NCBI GenBank assembly: GCA_040754335.1
Contig: JBFMCV010000002.1
Coordinates: forward strand, 372,001-436,000
Reading direction: 5' to 3'
Length of the DNA stretch: 64,000 nt
Source of the DNA: Thermodesulfobacteriota bacterium
GTDB lineage: Bacteria; Desulfobacterota_D; UBA1144; Nemesobacterales; UBA2774
Shown here: positions 34,336-42,863 of the stretch, piece after piece
Layout of the letters: every line of letters starts with the position of its first letter
How positions within the stretch are numbered: the first letter of the stretch is position 1
Translations under genes and position numbers: made by a program
Notes under the pieces: model-generated
What the model was told of the DNA's origin: nothing
Database searches by the model: none
The model's input: only the letters and a program-made list of their open reading frames with translations

Positions 34336-35721
34336 ATGGGAAAGGAAAGGTTCATACTTGGATGGGAGGGGGGAGGCGGCCCGGAGTTCCTTCACGGTTT
34401 GTATTCCGGGAGGGTGAGGGCGGTCATGGAGAGCCCCCACGGGATGTGGAACTACATGTCCTACAGGGACGCGATCGGTATCCTCGGCCTGGACGCTGGG
34501 GAGATATACGAGGGCGGCCGCATAGACCTCGACCCCAGGACATGGGCGGATTTCGGATGGATGACCTGCTTCGCCGGGCCGCCTAAGAGCGCTGTCGAGG
34601 CGATGCGCGAGAATACTACGAGGGAGAACGTGAACCCCTATTCCCCCGACCTTATAAGCCCGCTCAGGGACGCGGCCGCCGGGATAAAGTTCCGCCGCCC
34701 GAGGGGAGAGTCCTTCGAGGTAATCGGGGTCGAGGGCAGCCAGGCGGCGATATCATACACGCTCGAGACCTTCATCGATCCCGGCGACGAGGTGATTATC
34801 ACGGACCCCGGATATTTCCACTTCACCTCGTCGATACTGATGGCGGGCGGCGTGCCCGTGAGGATACCGCTCGGCGTGGAGAACGGCTTCCGCATGAATC
34901 CGGCCGAAGTCGAAGGGCGGATCACGCCGCTGACGAAGGCGATAATAGTCTGCGATCCGCTCAACCCTTTCGGCACGGTGCAGAAGAAGGAAGAGCTCCT
35001 CGCGCTCGCGGAAATAGCGGATGCTAAGGGGATAATCATAATAAACGACATAACGCACGGCACGCACAGGGTCGAGCCCCGCTCGCTTCACATTCCGATG
35101 AGCTCTCTTCACGGGGAGACGGGTACCGACCACGTGGTCTCCACGTTCAGCGTATCCCACGGATACGGCATGGCGGGCGTGAGGATCGGGTTCCTCGCCG
35201 GCCACCCGGACGTGATGAGGGCATGCCTCACGGCGAAGGTCGCGCTCACGAGGATAAACACGAACCTCATCGCACAGCACGGGGCGCTTGCCGCTATAAA
35301 AGACAAGGGCTATGTCGCGGAATCTGAAGAGATAATCAGGCGGAACTTCGGACTCGTAAAAAAAATAGTCTCTGAGAACCCCGGGGTGTCTGTCCCGGCC
35401 GGGCCCGAATACGGTTTCTCGATGGTGCTCGACGTCTCGGGCGCGGGCGTTACCGCTCAGGAGCTGACGGTCGCGCTCTTCAAGCGCAGGGTCGCGGTCT
35501 ATCCGGGAGACGGCCTGGGCGACGTCGGGGCTACTGACTACATAAGGCTCAACATATCGAGGCCCGATACGTGGGCGTTCTCGCACCTGGCGGAATCGCT
35601 TCCCGAGGCGATCGCGGAAGCGCGCGCCGGCAATTACAGGGAGGGCGTCATAAAATTTTTCGAGAGCAGGCAGAGCGAGCGCGCGCGTGAAATAGTGCGG
35701 AGGATAAAGCGACAGGGATGA
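34336..35721 (+). CDS. Fold-type I aminotransferase-like protein with Lys-to-His replacement
   Basis: 461 aa. The aminotransferase class I/II frame is clear: PLP-ring Tyr160 (DPGYFHF), Asn210 in DPLNPFGTV, Asp238 in INDITHGTH and the substrate-carboxylate Arg404 in YIRLNIS. In the active-site signature, normally S-x-S-K-x5-G-x-R-x-G, the sequence is FSVSHGYGMAGVRIGF, so the Schiff-base lysine position is His275; codon TCC-CAC is unambiguous. Such a protein cannot form the usual internal aldimine. It could use PMP as ColD-type dehydratases do, or be non-catalytic. Its stop overlaps the next gene (ATGA). Confidence 0.82.
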   Translation: MGKERFILGWEGGGGPEFLHGLYSGRVRAVMESPHGMWNYMSYRDAIGILGLDAGEIYEGGRIDLDPRTWADFGWMTCFAGPPKSAVEAMRENTTRENVNPYSPDLISPLRDAAAGIKFRRPRGESFEVIGVEGSQAAISYTLETFIDPGDEVIITDPGYFHFTSSILMAGGVPVRIPLGVENGFRMNPAEVEGRITPLTKAIIVCDPLNPFGTVQKKEELLALAEIADAKGIIIINDITHGTHRVEPRSLHIPMSSLHGETGTDHVVSTFSVSHGYGMAGVRIGFLAGHPDVMRACLTAKVALTRINTNLIAQHGALAAIKDKGYVAESEEIIRRNFGLVKKIVSENPGVSVPAGPEYGFSMVLDVSGAGVTAQELTVALFKRRVAVYPGDGLGDVGATDYIRLNISRPDTWAFSHLAESLPEAIAEARAGNYREGVIKFFESRQSERAREIVRRIKRQG

Positions 35722-36662
35722 AAGTATCGGAAGACGTGCTCAGTCTCATCGGCGACACGCCTCTTGTCCGCGTGCGGAAGCTCGCCCGCGGTCTCGGGAG
35801 CGAGATCTGCGCGAAGCTCGAGTTCTATAACCCGAGCGGGAGCTTCAAGGACAGGGTGGCGAAGTATATAATCGACGACGCCGAGTCGAGGGGCCTCATA
35901 AAACCGGGAGACCTGATAGTCGAGGCCACGTCGGGCAACATGGGGGTCGCCTTCGCGCTCGTGGGCGCGGTCAGGGGCTACAGGTGCATCTTCACGCTAC
36001 CCGAGACGATAAGCAAGGAGAAGATACTCGCGATAAGGCTATTCGGGGCAGAGGTCGTGCTCACGCCGAGGGGCCTCCCGCCTTCTGACGAGAGGAGCTG
36101 TTACAAGGTGGCGCAGAGGATTGCGCGGGAGAAGGGAGGGTTCTACGTGAACCAGTATTTCAACACGCTCAACCCCGAGGCGCATTACAGGACTACGGGG
36201 CCCGAGATATGGAGGGACACGGGAGGGGGCGTCGACGCCGTCGTCTGCGGCATCGGGACGGGGGGGACGATCACGGGCATAGGGAGGTATCTCAAGGAAA
36301 TGAACGGGGAAGTGAGGGTCATAGGCGTCGAGCCGCGGGGCTCGGTGTTCAGGGACTATCTCGAAAAGGGGGCGCTCGTCGAGGCGGGCGAGTTCAGCAT
36401 AGAGGGCATAGGGAAGAATTTCATTCCGGGCGTGATCGACTTCAATTACATAGACGACGTGATACAGGTAGACGAGAAGTCAGCGCTCGAGACCGTCGAA
36501 GCCCTCGTAAAAAGTGAGGGCATACTCGCGGGCGATTCTAGCGGCGCCGTGATGGCGGGCGCGATAGAGTACGCGCGGACAAACGGGAGAAAGGAGCGCA
36601 TAGTCGTCATACTCCCCGATTCGGGCCTCAAGTATCTCTCCAAATTCACGGCGTTTCTCTGA
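35718..36662 (+). CDS. Fold-type II PLP enzyme, cysteine synthase/cystathionine beta-synthase family
   Basis: 314 aa. NPSGSFKDR holds the PLP lysine (Lys44), EATSGNMGVAF the substrate loop, GIGTGGTITG the phosphate loop and GDSSGAVMAGA the C-terminal Ser. The body resembles CysK or the catalytic core of CBS; there is no C-terminal CBS-pair domain. It should carry out a beta-replacement on an O-activated serine with an unknown nucleophile, as SbnA-type enzymes make diaminopropionate. ATGA overlap with the upstream aminotransferase-like gene implies the two proteins act together. Confidence 0.88.
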   Translation: MKVSEDVLSLIGDTPLVRVRKLARGLGSEICAKLEFYNPSGSFKDRVAKYIIDDAESRGLIKPGDLIVEATSGNMGVAFALVGAVRGYRCIFTLPETISKEKILAIRLFGAEVVLTPRGLPPSDERSCYKVAQRIAREKGGFYVNQYFNTLNPEAHYRTTGPEIWRDTGGGVDAVVCGIGTGGTITGIGRYLKEMNGEVRVIGVEPRGSVFRDYLEKGALVEAGEFSIEGIGKNFIPGVIDFNYIDDVIQVDEKSALETVEALVKSEGILAGDSSGAVMAGAIEYARTNGRKERIVVILPDSGLKYLSKFTAFL

Positions 36663-36691
36663 TATACTCATTTAACCGCGGGTTATCATCC

Positions 36692-37930
36692 ATGGATAAA
36701 ATAGACGGTGTTTCTATAGACGCTCTCGCGCGGGAATTCGGCTCGCCCCTTTTTGCAGCATCCGCTTCTACCATAATACGGAACTGCCGCGCGTTCAGGG
36801 CCGCTTTCTCCAAGGCATACCCGAAGGTCGAGGTCGCGTACTCCTACAAGGTGAACTCAGTCCCGGCCATCCTCGGCATAATACACGGCGAAGGCTTGTG
36901 GGCCGAAGCGGCGTCCGGTTTCGAGTACGAGCTTGCGCGGAGGCTGGGCGTGCCGGGGGACGCCGTAATCCTGAACGGGCCTTATAAGAAGAAGGAAGAG
37001 CTGAGGAAGGCGGTGAACGAGGGAGCGGTCATCAACGCCGACCATTTCGACGAGATAGAGGCGCTTGAGGAAATCGCGCGCGGAGAGGACCGCACGGTGG
37101 AAATAGGAATAAGGGTCAGCATGGAGACCGGCATTCATCAGCTCCCCGACAGGTTCGGCTTCAATATAGAATCGGGCGAGGCGATGCGTGCGGTAGAGCG
37201 CGCGTGCGCAGGCGGGCTCCTGCGAATCGCCGGGCTCCACGTCCATCTCACGAGCTACATAATCGAGCCACACGAAGAAGGGGGTGTGCCGGCAGCGCAC
37301 ATAAAGCATATTTGGCCCAAGGACCCGGACGCGTACAGGAAAGCCGCCGATGCTGTGACGCGCTTCTCGAAAGAGCTCGGGGAAAAATCCGGCGTCCGCA
37401 TGAAGTACATCGACATGGGGGGCGGGTTCCCCGACGCGGGCACACTTCCGCCCTACGTCGAGGCGGTGACGGGCCCTATGCTCGCGGGCTTCGGCAAGGA
37501 CGATCCGCCGTTACTGATACTCGAGCCGGGTAGGGCGATAGTGCGGGACGCAATACATTTGATAACGACCGTAGTTGCGGTGAAGGAGCTCGCGGGCGGA
37601 GTGAGAGCAGTTGTAGCGGATGCGGGAATAAACGTACTCCCCACTTCGTTCTGGAGATTCCAGGACATAGAGTGCGTTCGGGACAGGGGAGGGGAGTTGC
37701 GGGATACAACCGTCTACGGGCCGCTATGCCTCCAGACGGACATAATCGGAAAGTGCAGGCTCCCCGATCTCAAAGCCGGCGACAGGCTCGTCGTGAAAAA
37801 CGTCGGAGCCTACAACGTCCCCCAGTCGGGCGCGTTCATATTCCCCCGCCCTCCGATCGTGATGATAGAGGGGGGCAAGGCGCATGTCGTGAGGAGGGGC
37901 GAGGCGATCGACGACGTGTTTCCGGAGTAA
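36692..37930 (+). CDS. Fold-type III PLP decarboxylase, diaminopimelate/ornithine decarboxylase-like
   Basis: 412 aa. AYSYKVNS carries the PLP lysine (Lys53), GLHVHLTSYI the ring-stacking His, DMGGGFP the phosphate loop, EPGRAIV and YGPLCLQTDII (active-site Cys) the C-terminal half. This is the architecture of meso-diaminopimelate or carboxynorspermidine-type decarboxylases, but secondary-metabolism versions exist, and the context argues for a pathway-specific substrate. Last gene of the run, 29 bp after the CBS-like gene; a 12-nt palindrome CAGATGCATCTG follows at 37960-37971. Confidence 0.88.
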   Translation: MDKIDGVSIDALAREFGSPLFAASASTIIRNCRAFRAAFSKAYPKVEVAYSYKVNSVPAILGIIHGEGLWAEAASGFEYELARRLGVPGDAVILNGPYKKKEELRKAVNEGAVINADHFDEIEALEEIARGEDRTVEIGIRVSMETGIHQLPDRFGFNIESGEAMRAVERACAGGLLRIAGLHVHLTSYIIEPHEEGGVPAAHIKHIWPKDPDAYRKAADAVTRFSKELGEKSGVRMKYIDMGGGFPDAGTLPPYVEAVTGPMLAGFGKDDPPLLILEPGRAIVRDAIHLITTVVAVKELAGGVRAVVADAGINVLPTSFWRFQDIECVRDRGGELRDTTVYGPLCLQTDIIGKCRLPDLKAGDRLVVKNVGAYNVPQSGAFIFPRPPIVMIEGGKAHVVRRGEAIDDVFPE

Positions 37931-38171
37931 ATATAGTCCTCGATGTATTCGCGCGGACACAGATGCATCTGCTTGTGTAACTGGTAAGGAGGGGAAAAGG
38001 TTGTTACGTGAGCAAAACCGCCCCTTCTCATTCACACATTATACGGCAGGGCGTTTTCCGGAGTCAACAAGCACGCTGCGGACCCGAGAAGGCTCGCGTC
38101 TCATTTCCCGCGCCGATTGGAAAACGGACGAATATGATGCTATCTTAGAAGCCTGAACGAGACAGCACCCC

Positions 38172-39290
38172 ATGAAGCTCAAGAAAACCCTCGTCCTGGC
38201 CGCCTCCATTCTCATTTCTCTCATCGTTCTCGAAATCGGGCTCAGGGTCCTCTCCGCTACCCTCATATACTCGCCCAAGAGCACACAGGTCTACGACGAT
38301 AGGCTTGGGAGGAGGATCGACCCTTCGCTCCCCGACATAGACGAGAACGGGTTCAGGAACCCCGAAGTCCCCGCGGATACGGGCGTAGTCGTTCTGGGTG
38401 ATTCCCACACCTACGGCGTCAACGTGGTGTCGGGCGAATCGTGGCCTGCGCAGCTCGCCCGCATGTCCGGCCTCCCCGTTTACAACCTCGGCGTCGGAGG
38501 GTACGGCACTCTTCAGTATTATTATCTCCTCGACTCCGCGGTGAAACTCAGGCCCGAGCGCATTATAGTGGGGCTCTATCCCGCAAACGACCTGAGCGAC
38601 GTATGCAAGCTCATCGACGAGTCCTCATACTGGCGGGAGTGGGCGCACACGCGGGGCTACGACGTCGGAATCTGCGCGGGTTCAACGAGCTTGCTCGGCC
38701 GTCTCAACCGGACGCTCTCCGGGCTGCACGTGTACTGGATGGCGGCTTCGGCGATAAAGCGCCTGAACGAGAGCACGGATTTCGGGGACGCGATAAGCAT
38801 AGAGGATCAGAAAAACCCTACCATCATGAAATACGCGACCATCGATTCGCATAAAAAAAAGATGGATCTCTCGCGGGAGAAGATTTCACTGGGGCTCGCG
38901 GTGACCGAAGACGCGCTCCGCGAGATGAATGAAAAGGCCCGCGCGCTGGGCATAGAGTTCAGCGTCGTGCTCATACCGTCCAAGGAGATCGTGTTCTACG
39001 AATACCTTAGAAAGAACGGCTACGAGCCCTCCGACGATTACATCCAGCTCGTCGATAACGAAAAAAAGCTCGTCGCCGAGCTCTCGCGTTACATGGACCG
39101 GCAGGGGATCGAGTTCACGGACGCGCGCCCTTACGTCGAGAGGGAATTATACGGGCCCGGGCACGTCTATTCGACGACCGACGACGGCCATCCGCTCGAG
39201 GAGGGTTACGAGGCCTACGCCAGGGCCGCGTACGAGGGCATACTCACGGACGACCCCGGGGAGAAAGAGCGCCTCGGACTCGTCCGCTAG
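38172..39290 (+). CDS. Membrane-anchored SGNH/GDSL-like hydrolase
   Basis: 372 aa. One N-terminal membrane helix (TLVLAASILISLIVLEIGLRVL) then a periplasmic SGNH domain: block I GDSHTYG with the nucleophilic Ser, GVGGYGT, a Pro-Ala-Asn-Asp segment and DDGHPLEEGYEAYA with the Asp/His pair. Proteins of this plan, related to AlgX/AlgJ and DltD-type O-acyl transferases or esterases, modify polysaccharides or lipids. No ribosome site is obvious before the ATG. Lies after the nitrogen cluster with a 241-bp gap and seems independent. Confidence 0.82.
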   Translation: MKLKKTLVLAASILISLIVLEIGLRVLSATLIYSPKSTQVYDDRLGRRIDPSLPDIDENGFRNPEVPADTGVVVLGDSHTYGVNVVSGESWPAQLARMSGLPVYNLGVGGYGTLQYYYLLDSAVKLRPERIIVGLYPANDLSDVCKLIDESSYWREWAHTRGYDVGICAGSTSLLGRLNRTLSGLHVYWMAASAIKRLNESTDFGDAISIEDQKNPTIMKYATIDSHKKKMDLSREKISLGLAVTEDALREMNEKARALGIEFSVVLIPSKEIVFYEYLRKNGYEPSDDYIQLVDNEKKLVAELSRYMDRQGIEFTDARPYVERELYGPGHVYSTTDDGHPLEEGYEAYARAAYEGILTDDPGEKERLGLVR

Positions 39291-39342
39291 ACCGGGGCCG
39301 CACGCCGCTTAGATAGCGGTTCACCGATGCAGTGATCTCACT

Positions 39343-40755
39343 TTATTCTTGCGCACCGTTAACCTCCTCTCCGTCCCTCAGGCTTATCTGCCCGAGCCTC
39401 GTGTAGTTGATGCTCTGCCCCAGAATCCTCACCGCTTCCTGGTCGGCGTGGAAACCCATCGAGTTCTCGGCCTCGATGAAGTCGAGGAGGAACTGCGCCT
39501 TCCGCTGGTAGTCGCGCGCTTGGGCGAGCTCCGCGTCAGTCGCCCCCGCCTCTCTCGCGGCCTTTATATCACCTATGAGCGAGACGAGCGCGTCCATGGC
39601 GGTGTTCCGCATCTCGAATGTCCGCTCTTGTATGGTCTCGACCCTCTGCCTGAGCTCCTCTTCGCTTGCCTTGTGGCATGTCTGGCACGCGTGGTTGATG
39701 TTAAGCACGGGGCTTCTCACGTGGTGGTCGCTCACCTTGAGCGCGCCCACGCGGGTGTAGGGCATGTGGCAGTCTGCGCACGCGACGCCGTTCCGCGCGT
39801 GTATGCCCTGGTTCCACATCTCGAACTCCGGGTGCTGCGCCTTGAGCACGGGCGCGCCCGTCTCGTCGTGCACCCAGTCCTTGTGCCCGACCTCGTCGTA
39901 GTATGCGAGCATGTCCTCGACCTTGAGCCCGTTCCGCCAGGGGTAGACGAGGCGCTTCTCCTCGCCCTTGAAATAGTATTCGTCGTGGCACTGGCCGCAG
40001 ACGAAGCTCCGCATCTCCTGCCTTGTCGCGTCGCGGTTCACATCGTATTCGTCGATACCCTGTGAGGCTTTATATGCGCGCATGCCTTCCATGAAAGCGG
40101 GCCTCGTCACCCGTAATGCCATCGTGTCCGGGTCGTGGCAGTCGATGCAGGCGACCGGGTGCGTAGCGAGCTTCCGCGCCTCGAAGTAGGGCATGGAGTT
40201 TATCTTCTCGAACCCCTTTACCGGGTCGCCGTCCCCCGCTTCTCTATAAACGGCGGCCATAGACGCGTGGCAGTTGAGGCAGGTGCCAGGCTGCTTTGCG
40301 GCCTTCTGCCTCTCGGTGAACGTCTGGTCCTCCAGCATGTATGCGTGTCCCCTCTCCTCCCTGAAGTCCTTTGAAAACGCGTAGCCCGCCCACATGGTTC
40401 TGAGCCTCGGGTCCTCTTCGAGCCGTGACTGCGAGACGACCGAGCGGGGGTCCGCCTCCGTGGGCGTCCTCGGCACGGATTCGGAGCCCCCGAAGCGGGT
40501 GCGCTTCTGGTCCACCGTCTTCTTATACGCGTCGTACTGGAGAGGGAAGTTCTTCCCCCATACGGCGGGGTCGACCGTGCCTTCCGTAACCTCGACCACG
40601 CGGAAGAGCGGGTTCGCGGCTTCGCGCTTCCTTTCCATTATATTCACGAGGAGCGCTGTCACTCCGATCGACATGAGCGCGACCACTACAACTACCGGCG
40701 CTATCATGCGGGTGAGAAACCGTCTGGTCGATCGCGGGTTATTCGTCTCGGTCAT
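39343..40755 (-). CDS. nrfA: Pentaheme cytochrome c nitrite reductase, CxxCH heme-1 type
   Basis: 470 aa. An N-terminal membrane anchor or uncleaved signal (MIAPVVVVVALMSIGVTALLV) precedes five heme motifs: C159LNCH, C203IDCH, C253GQCH, C326ADCH and C357QTCH. The second, the catalytic heme, is CxxCH where classic NrfA has CxxCK, so His rather than Lys is expected as the proximal ligand. CHDEYYF (active-site Tyr) and KAQHPEFEMW match NrfA. Reduces nitrite to ammonium with six electrons in the periplasm. Its start overlaps the end of nrfH by 17 nt. Confidence 0.93.
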   Translation of the reverse strand: MTETNNPRSTRRFLTRMIAPVVVVVALMSIGVTALLVNIMERKREAANPLFRVVEVTEGTVDPAVWGKNFPLQYDAYKKTVDQKRTRFGGSESVPRTPTEADPRSVVSQSRLEEDPRLRTMWAGYAFSKDFREERGHAYMLEDQTFTERQKAAKQPGTCLNCHASMAAVYREAGDGDPVKGFEKINSMPYFEARKLATHPVACIDCHDPDTMALRVTRPAFMEGMRAYKASQGIDEYDVNRDATRQEMRSFVCGQCHDEYYFKGEEKRLVYPWRNGLKVEDMLAYYDEVGHKDWVHDETGAPVLKAQHPEFEMWNQGIHARNGVACADCHMPYTRVGALKVSDHHVRSPVLNINHACQTCHKASEEELRQRVETIQERTFEMRNTAMDALVSLIGDIKAAREAGATDAELAQARDYQRKAQFLLDFIEAENSMGFHADQEAVRILGQSINYTRLGQISLRDGEEVNGAQE

Positions 40756-41272
40756 CTTTCTTCTCCTCCTTTCGTGCTGTCTCTTTCTCGGGGACGCTCC
40801 CCACGCTGGCCAGCTCCATGTGCCCCTCTCCGGGGTGGCAGCGGATGCAGAGAAGCGGGGAGCCGCCTGCGGCGGGGTGGTCTATCTGCGCTACGAGGTC
40901 GCTGTGGCAGCTGCGGCACGCTTCCTCCGTGATGCGCCTGTTGCGCTCCGTTATCTGTATCGGCTCGTGGAAATCGTTAGTCGTGAAGGCGTAGGAATGA
41001 AGGAACCCGTTGAGCGCCTTGGTCGTGTACTTTCCTATAAAGTCATGCGGAGCGTGGCAGTCGTTGCACACAGCGACCTGCCTGTGGCTCGACTTCACCC
41101 AGCCGTCGTACTGCTCGTTCATGATGTGGCAGTTGGCGCATGCCCTGGGGTCGTTCGTGAGATACGACGCCCCGCGCGCATAGACGAACGTGAACGTCCC
41201 TACGCCTATAGTTATCCCCAGGAGCGATCCTACGACGAGGGCCGCGACCGTGTGTGAGCTTGTCAAAGCCAT
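40739..41272 (-). CDS. nrfH: Tetraheme NapC/NirT-family quinol dehydrogenase
   Basis: 177 aa from ATG 41272. A membrane helix (VAALVVGSLLGITIGVGTFTFVYA) anchors four CxxCH hemes: CANCHIM, CNDCH, CRSCH and CIRCH. This is NrfH, which oxidises menaquinol and passes electrons to NrfA; the Met after the first CxxCH is typical. The C-terminus is a charged EEKKDDRDE tail. It is the first gene of the nrfHA pair, the order usual in delta- and epsilon-proteobacteria. A GTG at 41314 in frame is a less likely start. Confidence 0.93.
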   Translation of the reverse strand: MALTSSHTVAALVVGSLLGITIGVGTFTFVYARGASYLTNDPRACANCHIMNEQYDGWVKSSHRQVAVCNDCHAPHDFIGKYTTKALNGFLHSYAFTTNDFHEPIQITERNRRITEEACRSCHSDLVAQIDHPAAGGSPLLCIRCHPGEGHMELASVGSVPEKETARKEEKKDDRDE

Positions 41273-41408
41273 GCGCACATATATGGTGTTAAAAACGGGA
41301 AGGGAAGTCAACACGACTGTGTTATCGATTGTAAAATCTTCGTTCCGGTAATGTGCCCTGTCCTTCCCTGAGACGGGCGGCTGCGTAATGTTAAACCTGC
41401 GGCGGATA

Positions 41409-41437
41409 TTGTGTAAACGGCGATTCGGCTATAGAAT
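41409..41437 (+). promoter_or_regulatory. Likely promoter of the following exported-protein gene
   Basis: TTGTGT (41409-41414), 17-bp spacer, TAGAAT (41432-41437), 35 bases before the ATG at 41472. Confidence 0.4.
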
Positions 41438-41471
41438 CTGCGTAGTCCATAATTTTATCGGAGGTGTTTCG

Positions 41472-42137
41472 ATGAAGCGCAGAAGCATGGCAGGAATATT
41501 AGCGATGATGTTAATGCTCGTACCCGTATTCGTATCCGCGAGGAACGTGCTCGACGATACCCAGAACCCCGGTTATCTCTTCGTCATGAGCGCGGCGTCG
41601 GGGTCGCTCGAAGGGGAAAGGCTCACCATGAGCGGCGTGCCCAACGTCGTCTATTTCTCCGACCGCCCGAACAGGGTCGCGGGGCATATGAGCATAGAAA
41701 AGTTCATCGAGGTGTGGGACAAGGAGTCGGCGTCGATGAAGGCCGACCCGCCTAACGCCGTGCTCTCGGTCCTCGACCCGTCGGGCAGGGAGAACGCGGT
41801 CGTGGAGCTATTGTCCATATCGAAAGAAGGCGGGTCCGTGGTCTTCAGCATAAAGCGTCTCGACGGCGGCGCTCCGCTCAAGTTCGAGAGCTCTTCGCTG
41901 TTCATAGACCAGATTCCGGTAGGGACTCCGGTAGCGCTCCAGTCACGCGTCGCCGGGCGTCCGGTCGAGCGCCGCGAGGGCGAGCATTATAAGGAGGGGG
42001 AGAAGGAGGAGCCACACGCCCAGGCGCGGAGTCGCGAGTCCCCCCAGTATCGCGCCCCCGAGGAACCCCGCCCAAACGAGAGTGAGCATCAAGGCGCGGC
42101 GGAGGTGAGTGTCCCAGCCGCCTTCTCCGTCCTCTAG
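41472..42137 (+). CDS. Exported protein with 3' end antisense to the DUF1275 gene
   Basis: 221 aa. Signal peptide MKRRSMAGILAMMLMLVPVFVSA, then about 130 residues of normal composition (YLFVMSAASGSLEGERLTM, VPNVVYFSDRP) with strand-rich pattern; proteins like this are short periplasmic proteins of unknown function. The last 65 residues (from about 41943) are highly charged and are simply the reverse strand of the convergent gene, so the original stop was probably lost and the frame runs on. GGAGGTG six bases before the ATG fixes the start. Confidence 0.65.
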   Translation: MKRRSMAGILAMMLMLVPVFVSARNVLDDTQNPGYLFVMSAASGSLEGERLTMSGVPNVVYFSDRPNRVAGHMSIEKFIEVWDKESASMKADPPNAVLSVLDPSGRENAVVELLSISKEGGSVVFSIKRLDGGAPLKFESSSLFIDQIPVGTPVALQSRVAGRPVERREGEHYKEGEKEEPHAQARSRESPQYRAPEEPRPNESEHQGAAEVSVPAAFSVL

Positions 42138-42626
42138 CGGCGCGCGCTTCGCTGCCAGCGCCAGGTGCATGCCTATCTGGCTCAGCGTGCCCGTGACGAA
42201 CGTGATGTTCACGGCCTGCCTGCCCACGCGTGAGAGAGCCGTGTTCATCATTCCCATGGTGAAGCTCAGCATTGCGATGCCGGGGTAGATAATCGCGGAG
42301 GCGACGTGCGACGCTCCAATGTTGATCGCGAGGAGTGCGGCTGTGGTCAGGTAGAGGACGCGGCGCGACTCTCTTAAGGAAGAGCTCGTGAGCAGCGTAC
42401 CCGCTATGACGCCCGCGACGAAGGAGATGATTGCTGCGGCAGCCGGGAGCGCGGCCGGGAACGTGTGCTCGCCGAGCCTTATGCCAGCGTGCGTGGTGTT
42501 GCCGCTCATGAACGATACGAACGTGCTGAAGGTCAGAAAGCCGTAGGCGTCCACGTACCCGGCTATGGCGGCCAGGCAGACGGCGAGCATCTCCCTCCTT
42601 TTTCTCGAAGATTCAGTCTGCGTCAC
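41943..42626 (-). CDS. DUF1275 (YoaK) family membrane protein
   Basis: 227 aa with six or so hydrophobic helices. GYVDAYGFLTFSTFVSFMSGNTT at residues 23-45 and AVNITFVTGTLSQIG are the family's diagnostic motifs. Inner-membrane protein of unknown, probably transport-related function; some members respond to sulfur or metal stress. Single gene. Its 3' 195 bp overlap the end of the plus-strand exported-protein frame. Confidence 0.88.
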   Translation of the reverse strand: MTQTESSRKRREMLAVCLAAIAGYVDAYGFLTFSTFVSFMSGNTTHAGIRLGEHTFPAALPAAAAIISFVAGVIAGTLLTSSSLRESRRVLYLTTAALLAINIGASHVASAIIYPGIAMLSFTMGMMNTALSRVGRQAVNITFVTGTLSQIGMHLALAAKRAPLEDGEGGWDTHLRRALMLTLVWAGFLGGAILGGLATPRLGVWLLLLPLLIMLALAALDRTPGDA

Positions 42627-42863
42627 TGCCGGGAAATTCTACAATTTCGGGGAGGGAAAGGGAAGGAGGGCGTGAATCCTTTTTGGTAAGTTGTAAAGCC
42701 CGGCGCTTACGTGCGGAAGTAATAAAGAAGGCATTAATTCAATGTGTCCGCCATCCGATCGTTATAAGGAATAGATTATTTAACAAACGCAGAACCCAAT
42801 GATAATCTGTGTTTATACTAGCCGGGCTTTTCTTATAGTGCTTATTTTGCGGGAAAAACCATT

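Noticed and set aside
40394-41257. 287-codon frame opposite nrfHA
   Set aside because: Antisense shadow of two clear cytochrome genes, with no domain and no start context.
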